A DNA stretch of 15,742 nt from JAGWRI01 sp035700805 (GTDB taxonomy: Bacteria; Gemmatimonadota; Gemmatimonadetes; Gemmatimonadales; Gemmatimonadaceae): the NCBI GenBank assembly GCA_035700805.1, contig DASSOG010000024.1, positions 1 to 15,742 on the forward strand, given 5' to 3'. Of the stretch, positions 1 through 6,179 are shown piece after piece. Below the pieces are notes generated by a model. It was not told where the DNA came from. It searched no databases and saw only the letters and a program-made list of their open reading frames with translations. The position numbers and the translations under genes are program-made. Position 1 is the first letter of the stretch; every line of letters begins with the position of its first letter.

Positions 1-1187
1 GCGTCGGCCAGGTACTCGCTGATCTTCCGGAACGCCTTGCCGTCAATCACGGCGCCCAGGAAGTTGCGGAAGTCCTGGACATCGCCCATGCGCATGTCTT
101 CCATCATGGCCACCACCCGGTCGCGCACGGTGGGCCAGAGCGACTTCGGGATGTAAATGCGGCTGGCCGCCGAGCACTTCTGCCCCTGGTACTCGAACGC
201 CCCGCGCGCGATGGCCACGGCCAGCGCCTGCGGGTCCGCCGACTCGTGGGCGAGGATGAAGTCCTTGCCTCCCGTCTCGCCCACGATGCGGGGATATGAG
301 CGGAAGTGCGACATGTTGGCGCCGATGGTCTGCCACATGCTGTTGAACACCATGGTGCTGCCCGTGAAGTGCACGCCGGCCAGGTCGGGGTGCGACAATA
401 CGATATCGCTGATCATCGCGGCGTCGCCGCCCACCAGGTTGATGACGCCCGGCGGCAGCCCCGCCGCCTCCAGCACCTTCAGGATGTAGTGCGCCGAGAG
501 CATGGCGCTGGACGCCGGCTTCCACACCACGGTATTGCCCATCAGCGCCGGCGCCGTGGGCAGGTTGCCGGCAATGGACGCAAAGTTGAACGGCGTCACC
601 GCGTACACAAAGCCTTCCAGCGGACGGTAGTCCAACTGGTTCCACATGGCGTGGCTGGAGAGCGGCTGCTCGTCGTACAGCTCCTGCGCGTAGTGCGGGT
701 TGAAGCGCCAGAAGTCGATCAGCTCGCACGCCGAGTCAATCTCGGCCTGGTACACCGTCTTGGACTGGTTGAGCATCGCGGCCGCGTTGGCCGTGTCACG
801 CCAGGTGGTGGCCAGCAGCTCAGCGGCCCGCAGGAAGACCGCGGCGCGATCCTCCCACGCCCAGTCGGCCCAGTCGGCGTGCGCCGTCTTCGCCGCGGCA
901 ACGGCCTGCTGGATGTGACTCTCCGAGGCCCGGTGCCAGTCGGCCAGCACATGCTTGTGGTCGTGCGGCATCACGGCCTGGGCCAGGTCGCCGGTGCGGA
1001 TCTCGGTGCCGCCAATCACCAGCGGGATCTCGATCTTCTCCCCCGCCATGGCCTTCAGGCGGGCCTTGAGCGACGCGCGCTCGGCGGAACCAGGGGCGTG
1101 GCCTTTGACCGGCTCGTTGACGGGGGGCGGAACGCGGCGCGTGCCATTGAAGGCCGCGCGCGGGGCGGCGGAATTGGATGCGGACAT
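1..1187 (-). CDS. pruA: L-glutamate gamma-semialdehyde (1-pyrroline-5-carboxylate) dehydrogenase, 3' end cut by the window edge
   Basis: This gene encodes the NAD-dependent enzyme that oxidises glutamate semialdehyde/P5C to glutamate, the second step of proline catabolism. The first 395 residues are visible from the ATG at 1187; the frame is open to base 1, so the C-terminal part lies outside the window. The aldehyde-dehydrogenase core is clear: VTPFNF in the cofactor-binding part, HFTGST, the general-base motif GETGGKDF with Glu304, and the nucleophile motif GQKCSA with Cys338. The 34-residue Glu-to-Cys spacing is normal for the superfamily. The N-terminal RAAFNGTRR...PPPVNEPVKG lead and the FWRFNPHYAQEL segment point to the stand-alone P5CDH (RocA/mammalian ALDH4A1-like) branch rather than the bifunctional PutA fusion. 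No proline dehydrogenase gene is in the window. It is transcribed away from the response-regulator gene, and a good promoter lies at 1261-1289. Truncation is a window effect, not decay. Confidence 0.95.
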   Translation of the reverse strand, partial: MSASNSAAPRAAFNGTRRVPPPVNEPVKGHAPGSAERASLKARLKAMAGEKIEIPLVIGGTEIRTGDLAQAVMPHDHKHVLADWHRASESHIQQAVAAAKTAHADWADWAWEDRAAVFLRAAELLATTWRDTANAAAMLNQSKTVYQAEIDSACELIDFWRFNPHYAQELYDEQPLSSHAMWNQLDYRPLEGFVYAVTPFNFASIAGNLPTAPALMGNTVVWKPASSAMLSAHYILKVLEAAGLPPGVINLVGGDAAMISDIVLSHPDLAGVHFTGSTMVFNSMWQTIGANMSHFRSYPRIVGETGGKDFILAHESADPQALAVAIARGAFEYQGQKCSAASRIYIPKSLWPTVRDRVVAMMEDMRMGDVQDFRNFLGAVIDGKAFRKISEYLAD

Positions 1188-1209
1188 GGCGATGGTCTCG
1201 AAGATTTGT

Positions 1210-1229
1210 CCGGGCCCGGCAGGGCCCGG
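1210..1229. repeat. Perfect 8-bp GC hairpin in the leader of the P5C dehydrogenase gene
   Basis: CCGGGCCC (1210-1217) and GGGCCCGG (1222-1229) form a perfect inverted repeat with a 4-base loop. It falls inside the predicted 5' leader of the minus-strand dehydrogenase mRNA, between promoter and start codon. No T-run follows on either strand, so it does not look like a finished intrinsic terminator. It could be an RNA structure in the leader or an operator. Confidence 0.5.
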
Positions 1230-1260
1230 GGGGCGCACCGGTGGCGCGCCACGTCGCTGA

Positions 1261-1289
1261 AAGATACCGGATTGGCAGCGCCGGACCAA
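1261..1289 (-). promoter_or_regulatory. Sigma-70-type promoter for the P5C dehydrogenase gene
   Basis: On the minus strand a -35 hexamer TTGGTC (1289-1284) is followed after exactly 17 bases by a -10 hexamer TATCTT (1266-1261). Transcription would start near 1254, giving a leader of about 67 bases before the ATG at 1187. The match and spacing are good for this GC-rich sequence; the assignment is inferred from pattern only. Confidence 0.55.
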
Positions 1290-1295
1290 CGCGCG

Positions 1296-1325
1296 GGCGG
1301 CTCGCCATCCGCGCGAGGAGCCGCC
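1296..1325. repeat. 8-bp inverted repeat in the divergent intergenic region
   Basis: GGCGGCTC (1296-1303) and GAGCCGCC (1318-1325) are perfect inverted arms separated by 14 bases. The repeat sits just upstream of the -35 hexamer of the dehydrogenase promoter and before the receiver gene, a plausible place for a regulator shared by the two divergent units. There is no T-run, so a terminator is unlikely. Chance occurrence in GC-rich DNA cannot be excluded. Confidence 0.35.
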
Positions 1326-1357
1326 ACATTGTCATCTCACCCAACCGCTCTGGAACC

Positions 1358-2038
1358 GTGAAAGTCCTCATTGCCGACGACGACGAAACCGTGCGTGCGC
1401 TCGTGAGATCCGTGGCCGCGAGCCTCGAATGGGAGACCGTGGCCGCCCGCGACGGCGACGAAGCCTGGCAGCTCTTTGGCGAGCACCGCTTTCCCCTCAC
1501 CGTGCTCGACATCGAGATGCCGGGCATGGATGGGCTGGAGCTGTGCCGCCGGATCCGGGCGGCCGACCCCAACCGCGAGACGTTCATCCTGGTCTTCACC
1601 GGGCGCGACTCGCACGAGGACCTGGGGGCCGTGCTCGACGCGGGCGCCGACGACTACATCGCCAAGCCCACCGCGCCGAACAGCCTGCGCGCCCGGCTGG
1701 TCATCGCGCAGGAGCGCATGGCGCACGAGGCGCGCCGCCGCGCGGCCGAGGATGCGCTGTCGCGCGCGCGGTGGCTGGCGGGCATCGGCGAGACGACCAT
1801 TGCGCTCCAGCACGAAATCAACAACCCGCTCTCGGCGCTGCTGGGGCATGTGGAGCTGATGATGCTGGATCAGCGGGAAACCGGCGACACCAACGAGCAC
1901 CTGCGCGTGATCCATGAACAGACGATGCGCGTGGCCGACGTGGTGAAGCGGCTGGGCAAGCTGCGCGACCCGCAGTCGGTGGAGTACGTGGCGGGCGCCC
2001 GCATGATTGACCTGAGCAAGCCCAGGGAGGAGCCATGA
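1358..2038 (+). CDS. Response-regulator receiver fused to a histidine-kinase DHp segment without an ATPase domain
   Basis: A 226-residue cytoplasmic signalling protein. Residues 1-115 are a complete receiver domain: acidic pocket Asp8/Asp9, phospho-acceptor Asp51 in the LDIEMPGMDG motif, Thr81 and Lys103 (IAKP). A helical linker of about residues 110-140 leads into a DHp-like dimerisation segment with the H-box LQHEINNPLSALLGH, His152 being the expected phospho-accepting histidine. The protein ends about 70 residues later, with no N, G1 or G2 boxes of a kinase ATPase domain. The GTG at 1358 was chosen because it directly precedes the first receiver strand (KVLIADDD); upstream in-frame codons add only non-conserved sequence. 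The stop overlaps the start of the endonuclease IV gene (ATGA), so the two are probably co-translated. It could act as a phosphotransfer adaptor or a single-domain-like regulator; the output is unknown. Confidence 0.85.
   Translation: MKVLIADDDETVRALVRSVAASLEWETVAARDGDEAWQLFGEHRFPLTVLDIEMPGMDGLELCRRIRAADPNRETFILVFTGRDSHEDLGAVLDAGADDYIAKPTAPNSLRARLVIAQERMAHEARRRAAEDALSRARWLAGIGETTIALQHEINNPLSALLGHVELMMLDQRETGDTNEHLRVIHEQTMRVADVVKRLGKLRDPQSVEYVAGARMIDLSKPREEP
2026..2032 (+). promoter_or_regulatory. Ribosome binding site for the endonuclease IV gene
   Basis: A GGAGGAG-type Shine-Dalgarno sequence lies inside the last codons of the receiver gene, two bases before the ATG at 2035. It supports that start, and together with the ATGA overlap supports co-expression of the two genes. 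Confidence 0.6.
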
Positions 2039-2949
2039 CGGCGGCCACGAAGGCGCGCCGCCTGCTGGGCGCGCACACCATCGCGAACGGCGGCATCCAC
2101 ATGGCCGTGCGCCGCGCCGCTGCCGCCGGCATGGACACGCTGCAGCTCTTCAGCGCCATTCCCAAGTTCTACAACGATCGGGTGTCGGTGAAACCCGAGC
2201 GGATATCCAGGTTCCAGGATGCACTGGCGGAGGGTGGCATCAAGGCCGCCGACGTGGTGGTGCACGCGGCGTACGTCCTCAACACGGCCACCCCGGACGA
2301 CGTGAAATGGACGCGCGCGCGCGATGGGCTGGCCAAGGAGCTGGAGCGCTCCACGGCGCTGGGCGTGGGCGCCGTGTGCTTTCACCCGGGGGCCGCCACC
2401 GACGACGACCGGGAGGCGGCGCTGGATCGCATCGCGCGCGCCATCACCTACGCCCTGGAGCGCACCGAGGGCGCCACTCGGCTCCTGGTGGAGAACACCG
2501 CGGGCGCGGGACGCACCATGGGGCGCACACCCGCCGAGGTGGCTGGCATCCTGGAACGCGTGCCAACGGTGCTGCGTCCACGCACCGGGTATGGGCTGGA
2601 CACCTGCCACCTGTTCGCGTCCGGGTTTGCCATTCACCAGGGCGCCGCCGTGCAGGCCGGGATCCTGGACGAGTTCGAGGGGGCCACTGGCGAACGACCC
2701 GGCTTCTTTCACTTCAACGACAGTCAGGGCGCCCTGGGGTCCAACAAGGATCGGCACGTCCTCATTGGCGAGGGGCAGATCGGCGCCGAGCCATTCGGGT
2801 GGCTGCTGCACGATCCGCGCACCGCGGGCGTGCCCTGCATCCTGGAAACGCCGCAGGAGAATCCGGAGATCGCGGACGACGACGCGACGCCGGACCCGTG
2901 GGACGTGCGGATGATGGCGTTGCTGCGGGGGCTGGAAGCGGGGGCGTAG
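2035..2949 (+). CDS. nfo: Endonuclease IV (AP endonuclease, deoxyribonuclease IV)
   Basis: A 304-residue TIM-barrel DNA-repair enzyme that cleaves 5' to abasic sites and removes blocked 3' ends in base-excision repair. All nine residues equivalent to the trinuclear zinc ligands of the E. coli enzyme are present: His77 (VVHAAY), His117 (FHPGA), Glu153 (VENTAG), Asp189 and His192 (GLDTCH), His226 (FHFNDS), Asp239 and His241 (KDRH) and Glu271 (ILETP). The opening LGAHTIANGGIHMAV motif is the usual first strand of the family. Length is normal and nothing suggests decay. It overlaps the receiver-DHp gene by four bases, so the repair enzyme may be expressed together with a signalling protein. A gap of 89 bases separates it from the sdpR-like gene, which has its own promoter. 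Confidence 0.97.
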   Translation: MTAATKARRLLGAHTIANGGIHMAVRRAAAAGMDTLQLFSAIPKFYNDRVSVKPERISRFQDALAEGGIKAADVVVHAAYVLNTATPDDVKWTRARDGLAKELERSTALGVGAVCFHPGAATDDDREAALDRIARAITYALERTEGATRLLVENTAGAGRTMGRTPAEVAGILERVPTVLRPRTGYGLDTCHLFASGFAIHQGAAVQAGILDEFEGATGERPGFFHFNDSQGALGSNKDRHVLIGEGQIGAEPFGWLLHDPRTAGVPCILETPQENPEIADDDATPDPWDVRMMALLRGLEAGA

Positions 2950-3003
2950 CCGCCGCGGCGCTCCTCCGATTGGCCAGGGGCCGACGGCCCGCGGGATCCG
3001 TAC

Positions 3004-3031
3004 TTGCGTATTTAGCTAAGCATCTTATCTT
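3004..3031 (+). promoter_or_regulatory. Promoter with a palindromic operator for the sdpRI-like operon
   Basis: A -35-like TTGCGT (3004-3009) and a -10-like TATCTT (3026-3031) are 16 bases apart. Only seven bases separate the -10 from the ATG at 3039, which predicts a leaderless or nearly leaderless mRNA. The spacer holds the perfect palindrome TTAGCTAA (3012-3019), part of a conspicuous AT-rich island. This is the expected kind of place for an ArsR/SdpR autorepressor to bind and block RNA polymerase. The promoter call is from pattern; operator function is inferred. Confidence 0.55.
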
Positions 3032-3038
3032 CCGGGCC

Positions 3039-3317
3039 ATGGACTCTGCCTTCAAGGCCCTGGCCGACCCTACCCGGCGCGAGATCCTCAAGCTCCTGCG
3101 CCAGGGGCCGCAGACGTCAGGCGGGATTGCCCAGCACTTCGACACGGCGTGGCCCACGGTCTCGCGCCACCTGGGCGTGCTGCGCGATGCGGGGCTCATC
3201 CTCTCGGAACGCCAGGGGCAGCAGGTGATCTACGAACTCAACACCACCGTCCTCGACGATGTCGTCGGGCAACTGCTGGCCTGGGTGCGTCCGGAGCGCG
3301 GGAGGCGTCATGCGTAA
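3039..3317 (+). CDS. sdpR: ArsR/SdpR-family winged-helix transcriptional repressor
   Basis: A 92-residue DNA-binding protein of the small ArsR/SdpR group. The opening FKALADPTRREILKLL is the classic family start. The helix-turn-helix spans about residues 26-52 (TSGGIAQHF...TVSRHLGVLRDAGLI) and the beta wing about 55-66 (SERQGQQVIYEL). There is no cysteine at all, so it cannot be a thiolate metal sensor of the ArsR/SmtB type. It overlaps the SdpI-like gene by eight bases, the arrangement known for the Bacillus subtilis sdpRI autoregulatory operon, in which SdpI controls the repressor. By analogy it probably represses its own promoter at the TTAGCTAA palindrome. The ATG at 3039 was chosen because the conserved N-terminus starts there. 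The symbol rests on family and neighbour, not proven function. Confidence 0.88.
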   Translation: MDSAFKALADPTRREILKLLRQGPQTSGGIAQHFDTAWPTVSRHLGVLRDAGLILSERQGQQVIYELNTTVLDDVVGQLLAWVRPERGRRHA

Positions 3318-3945
3318 GTGGTTCCCCATACTTCCTGTTCTCACCGCGTTCCTGGTCTCGGCCTGGCTCTACCCGCAGCTCCCCGCGCGCGTGGCCACGC
3401 ACTGGGACCTGCACGGCCAGCCGAACGGCTACAGCAGCCGGCTCGTGGCGGCGCTGCTGGTGCCGGGTATGGCCGTGGCGCTCTGGGGGCTGCTCAGGTT
3501 CATTCCCCGCATCGATCCGCATCGGGAGAACTACGCCAGGTTCCAGGGCACCTACGACCTGGTCATCGCCGCCATTGTCACCTTCCTCTGCGCCATCCAC
3601 GTGATGGTGCTCGGCACGGCGGTGGGGTGGCCCATGCCCGATCTCGCGCGCACCGTCCCGGTGGGGGTGGGGATCCTGACGATCATCGTGGGCAACGTGA
3701 TCCCGCGCGCCCGACCCAACTGGTGGTTCGGCATCCGCACCCCGTGGACGCTCTCCAGCGACACGGTGTGGGCCCGCACGCATCGCGTGGGCGGCTACCT
3801 GCTCACCGCGGCCGGTGTCATCGCGCTGCTCTCGGCGTTCCTGCCTCCCGCCGTCGGGACCGTTGTGCTGCTGGTTGCCGTGGGGGGCGCCTCTCTGGGT
3901 TCGGTGGTGTATTCCTACTTCACGTGGAGGGGGGAACAGCCGTGA
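3310..3945 (+). CDS. sdpI: SdpI-family membrane protein (DUF1648 plus SdpI domain)
   Basis: A 211-residue inner-membrane protein with about six hydrophobic helices. Residues 24-44 carry the DUF1648 signature, PARVATHWDLHGQPNGYSSR. The SdpI signature follows around 136-162: PNWWFGIRTPWTLSS, then VWARTHRVGGYLL. In B. subtilis SdpI gives immunity to the SdpC toxin and sequesters the SdpR repressor at the membrane; many homologues elsewhere have no known toxin and an unknown role. GGAGG at 3301-3305 supports the ATG at 3310, inside the end of the repressor gene. The 3' end overlaps the GTG of the hydrolase gene, so all three genes form a translationally coupled set. No SdpA, SdpB or SdpC homologue is seen nearby, so a literal immunity role is unproven. 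Confidence 0.88.
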   Translation: MRKWFPILPVLTAFLVSAWLYPQLPARVATHWDLHGQPNGYSSRLVAALLVPGMAVALWGLLRFIPRIDPHRENYARFQGTYDLVIAAIVTFLCAIHVMVLGTAVGWPMPDLARTVPVGVGILTIIVGNVIPRARPNWWFGIRTPWTLSSDTVWARTHRVGGYLLTAAGVIALLSAFLPPAVGTVVLLVAVGGASLGSVVYSYFTWRGEQP

Positions 3946-5516
3946 GAATGCGACTCGTATTGACCGCCGCCGGCCTCTGGCTGCTGGCGGGTGCCGGCGT
4001 CGGGGCGCAAGGCGTGGAACAGTACACATTTCATATGCTGCTGGGGCGGGACACCCTGAGCAGCGAGGTGGTGCAACGCACCGCCACCCGCGTGGATGTG
4101 GACATGCTGGACAAGACCAGCGGTTCGCGCTGGCGGTACGCCCTCACGCTGGCGCCGGGCGGCGCCGTGAGCAGCATGCACAATGCCTACTACCGGCTGG
4201 CTCAGGGCGACACGGTGCCCTTCCAGTCCGCGGAGCTCACCTTCGGGCGGGACACGGTCACGGTGGACATCACGGGGAACGTGACCCGGACGGAGCGCCT
4301 GCCCACGCGGCCGGGGGCCATGCCATACATCAACCCCTCGTTCGCGCTCATTGAGCAGGTGGTGCGGCGCGCGCGCGCCATGGGCGGCAGCGTGGACACC
4401 GTGCCCGTCTTCGCCGTCAGTGGCGGCCAGACCGTGCCCTGTGTCGTGGCGCGCAACGGCGCCGACTCCGTGACCATCGCACTCGGCCTCGCGGTGATGC
4501 GCGCGCGGGTGGGGGCCGACGGCGCGCTGCTGGGGGTGGCGATCCCCGCGCAGCATGTACAGGTGGTGCGCGTGGCGGGCGCGCGGCCGCTGGGCATCCA
4601 GCAGGTGAATTACGGGGCGCCGCCCGGGGCGCCCTACACGGCGCAGGACGTGACCGTGCACACCCCCGCGGGGCTGTCGTTTACGGGGACGCTCACACTG
4701 CCCACCGCGCGTTCCGGGCCCGTACCCGCGGTGGTGACCATCACCGGGTCGGGCGCGGAGGACCGGGACGAGCGTATCCCGATGGTGGACGGCTATCGCA
4801 TTTTCTGGCAGGTGGCCGACACCCTCGCGCGGCGGGGGATTGCCACGCTCCGCCTGGACGACCGTGGCGTGAACGGTTCCAGCGCCGGCCCCGCTGACGC
4901 CACGTCGGCGGATTTTGCCAATGACATCCGGGCCGCGCTGGCGTACCTGCGGGGGCGCACGGAGATCGACGGGTCGCGACTTGCCCTGGTGGGGCACAGC
5001 GAGGGAGGGATGATCGCCCCCATGGTGGCGGCCACCGACCCGCGCCTCAAGGGCATCGTCCTGCTGGCGGGCCCCGCGTATTCCGGGAGGCGCATACTCA
5101 AGTTCCAGCAGGAGAACGCGGTGCGGAACGCGCCGTCGCTCTCCTCCGCGCAGCGGCGCGAGGCGCTGGCCCAGAGCCAGCGAGCCACCGACAGCCTGGC
5201 CGACCACAGTGCCTGGCTGCGGTATTTCCTGGACTACGACCCCCTGGCGACGGCGCGGCAGGTGCGGGTGCCAGTGCTCATCCTGCAGGGGGAAACCGAC
5301 CAGCAGGTGACGCCGGAGCAGGCAGATACGCTGGCCGCGGCCTTCCGCGCCGGTGGCGATCGCGACGTGACCGTGCGGAAATTCCCGGCTACCGACCACC
5401 TCTTTCTCCCCGATTCCAGCGGCGATCCCTCGCGCTACGGTGAGCTCCGGGTGCGCGCGGTGCGGCCGGCGGTGCTCGGCGCGTTAGCCGATTGGCTGGT
5501 GGCACACCTGCACTGA
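3942..5516 (+). CDS. Exported alpha/beta hydrolase (EstD-like serine esterase/peptidase family)
   Basis: A 524-residue exported hydrolase. The first 22 or so residues form a signal peptide (RLVLTAAGLWLLAGAGVGAQ), so it should act in the periplasm or outside the cell. Residues 25-235 are a beta-rich N-terminal domain. The alpha/beta-hydrolase domain begins around 240, with the TGSGAEDRDE oxyanion-side motif at about 268-277, which recalls Thermotoga EstD. The catalytic triad is assignable: Ser353 in GHSEGGM, Asp453 in LQGETDQQV and His486 in ATDHLF. The GTG at 3942 overlaps the SdpI stop (GTGA) and has a GGAGGGG site seven bases upstream; the ATG at 3948 is an alternative start. The substrate is unknown; ester or peptide bonds are possible. 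Coupling to sdpRI suggests an envelope-related role, which is inference. Confidence 0.88.
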   Translation: MRMRLVLTAAGLWLLAGAGVGAQGVEQYTFHMLLGRDTLSSEVVQRTATRVDVDMLDKTSGSRWRYALTLAPGGAVSSMHNAYYRLAQGDTVPFQSAELTFGRDTVTVDITGNVTRTERLPTRPGAMPYINPSFALIEQVVRRARAMGGSVDTVPVFAVSGGQTVPCVVARNGADSVTIALGLAVMRARVGADGALLGVAIPAQHVQVVRVAGARPLGIQQVNYGAPPGAPYTAQDVTVHTPAGLSFTGTLTLPTARSGPVPAVVTITGSGAEDRDERIPMVDGYRIFWQVADTLARRGIATLRLDDRGVNGSSAGPADATSADFANDIRAALAYLRGRTEIDGSRLALVGHSEGGMIAPMVAATDPRLKGIVLLAGPAYSGRRILKFQQENAVRNAPSLSSAQRREALAQSQRATDSLADHSAWLRYFLDYDPLATARQVRVPVLILQGETDQQVTPEQADTLAAAFRAGGDRDVTVRKFPATDHLFLPDSSGDPSRYGELRVRAVRPAVLGALADWLVAHLH

Positions 5517-5530
5517 CCGCGTGCGGTCAG
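5513..5530 (+). terminator. Possible hairpin terminator after the hydrolase gene
   Basis: CTGACCGC (5513-5520) and GCGGTCAG (5523-5530) are perfect inverted arms overlapping the hydrolase stop codon; steric limits leave a 6-7 bp stem with a small loop. No T-run follows, so it may be a weak or Rho-assisted terminator or an mRNA 3'-end stabiliser. Confidence 0.35.
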
Positions 5531-5590
5531 TGCCGCAGGGTCGGCGCGGCGAGGGGGGGGACGGCGCGCGCCAGAGGGGGAGCGGTCGGT

Positions 5591-5679
5591 TCTCAGAGGG
5601 GAACGCCGGTGAAATTCCTATTGCGCCGCCGCAAGAGTGTTTTACCTTTCCGCGCGACGGACAGCGGTTTCCTCTGAGA
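5591..5679. repeat. 9-bp inverted repeat flanking the SWIB gene promoter
   Basis: TCTCAGAGG (5591-5599) and CCTCTGAGA (5671-5679) are perfect inverted arms about 80 bases apart, bracketing the predicted promoter. The matches continue imperfectly into neighbouring bases. They could be paired operator half-sites for a dimeric regulator, possibly looping the promoter. The left arm would lie upstream of the promoter and the right arm in the leader, so a single RNA stem is less likely. Confidence 0.4.
5621..5648 (+). promoter_or_regulatory. Promoter for the SWIB/histone-tail gene
   Basis: TTGCGC (5621-5626) and TACCTT (5643-5648) are spaced by 16 bases and would start transcription near 5655, giving a leader of about 60 bases that contains a good ribosome binding site. 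The -35 resembles the TTGCGT of the sdpR promoter. Assigned by pattern only. Confidence 0.45.
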
Positions 5680-5714
5680 GTACGACTCCGTTCCACCATT
5701 CCAGGAGAGAGCAC

Positions 5715-6077
5715 ATGGCCGCGAAAAAGCGCAAGAAGGCCGCAAAGAAGAGCGCCAAAAAGAGCACGAAGAAGGCGGTGAAGAAGTCCGCTCGCAAGCC
5801 GGCAAAGAAGGCCGCGAAGAAGAAGCGGAAGCCGAATGCCGCGTTCATGCGGCCCGTGCAGCCCGATGCAGCGCTCGCCGCAGTGGTCGGCTCCAATCCC
5901 CTTCCGCGCACCGAGCTCACCAAGAAGCTCTGGGCGTATATCCGGAAGCATGGCCTCCAGGATTCCAAGGAGCGCCGCATGATCAACGCCGATGCTGCCC
6001 TCAAGGCGGTGTTTGGTGGCAAGAGCCGCGTCTCGATGTTCGAGATGACCAAGCTCGTCAACAAGCACGTCAAGTAG
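5715..6077 (+). CDS. SWIB/MDM2-domain protein with a histone H1-like lysine/alanine-rich tail
   Basis: A 120-residue basic protein in two parts. Residues 1-40 are almost only Lys, Ala, Arg and Ser, in KKSAKKSTKKAVKK-type repeats like the tails of eukaryotic histone H1 and chlamydial Hc1, and should bind DNA without sequence preference. Residues 44-120 are a SWIB domain (FMRPVQPDAALAAVVG, PRTELTKKLWAYIRKHGLQD, then INADAALKAVFG). SWIB domains occur in eukaryotic chromatin remodellers, and in bacteria as small proteins or fused to topoisomerase I. The likely role is nucleoid organisation, but this is inferred. AGGAGAG at 5702-5708 supports the ATG at 5715. The gene is monocistronic: its own promoter lies upstream and a strong terminator follows. 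Codon use in the tail is AAG-rich. Confidence 0.92.
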   Translation: MAAKKRKKAAKKSAKKSTKKAVKKSARKPAKKAAKKKRKPNAAFMRPVQPDAALAAVVGSNPLPRTELTKKLWAYIRKHGLQDSKERRMINADAALKAVFGGKSRVSMFEMTKLVNKHVK

Positions 6078-6100
6078 TCCGTCTGCTCTGGACACGGCGA

Positions 6101-6132
6101 GGGCGCGCATCCTGCGCGCCCTTCGTTGTTTT
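6101..6132 (+). terminator. Intrinsic terminator of the SWIB gene
   Basis: GGGCGCGC (6101-6108) and GCGCGCCC (6114-6121) form a perfect 8-bp GC stem with an ATCCT loop, followed by the T-rich TTCGTTGTTTT (6122-6132). It is the clearest Rho-independent terminator in the window. It also argues that translation of the next gene does not begin within this segment. Confidence 0.85.
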
Positions 6133-6166
6133 CAGGGGCACCTGCCGCGCCACGCCGTTCCACCCT

Positions 6167-6172
6167 TACGTT
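6167..6172 (+). promoter_or_regulatory. -10 element for a leaderless signal peptidase mRNA
   Basis: TACGTT ends eight bases before the first base of the GTG at 6180, and no Shine-Dalgarno sequence is visible. The gene follows a strong terminator and so needs its own promoter. No convincing -35 hexamer is seen at the right spacing, so the call is tentative. Confidence 0.35.
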
Positions 6173-6179
6173 TCACTCC

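Noticed and set aside
1..1187. P5C dehydrogenase as a truncated pseudogene
   Set aside because: The frame is open and conserved to base 1, so the missing part is simply outside the window.
306..1361. Long plus-strand open frame opposite the P5C dehydrogenase gene
   Set aside because: Its translation is His/Arg/Gly-rich low-complexity sequence with no domain, and it lies fully antisense to a gene with intact catalytic motifs; it is a GC-driven shadow frame.
3318..3941. Possible long N-terminal extension of the hydrolase, open upstream of 3942
   Set aside because: The extension overlaps the SdpI gene in another frame and reads as Arg/His-rich noise; the signal peptide starts at 3942-3948.
3915..5399. 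494-codon minus-strand open frame opposite the hydrolase
   Set aside because: Arg/His/Gly-rich, no motifs, no promoter or ribosome site; the plus-strand frame has a signal peptide and a full catalytic triad.
6126..6179. TTG start for signal peptidase at 6126
   Set aside because: It lies in the T-rich part of the terminator of the previous gene and adds 18 non-conserved residues.
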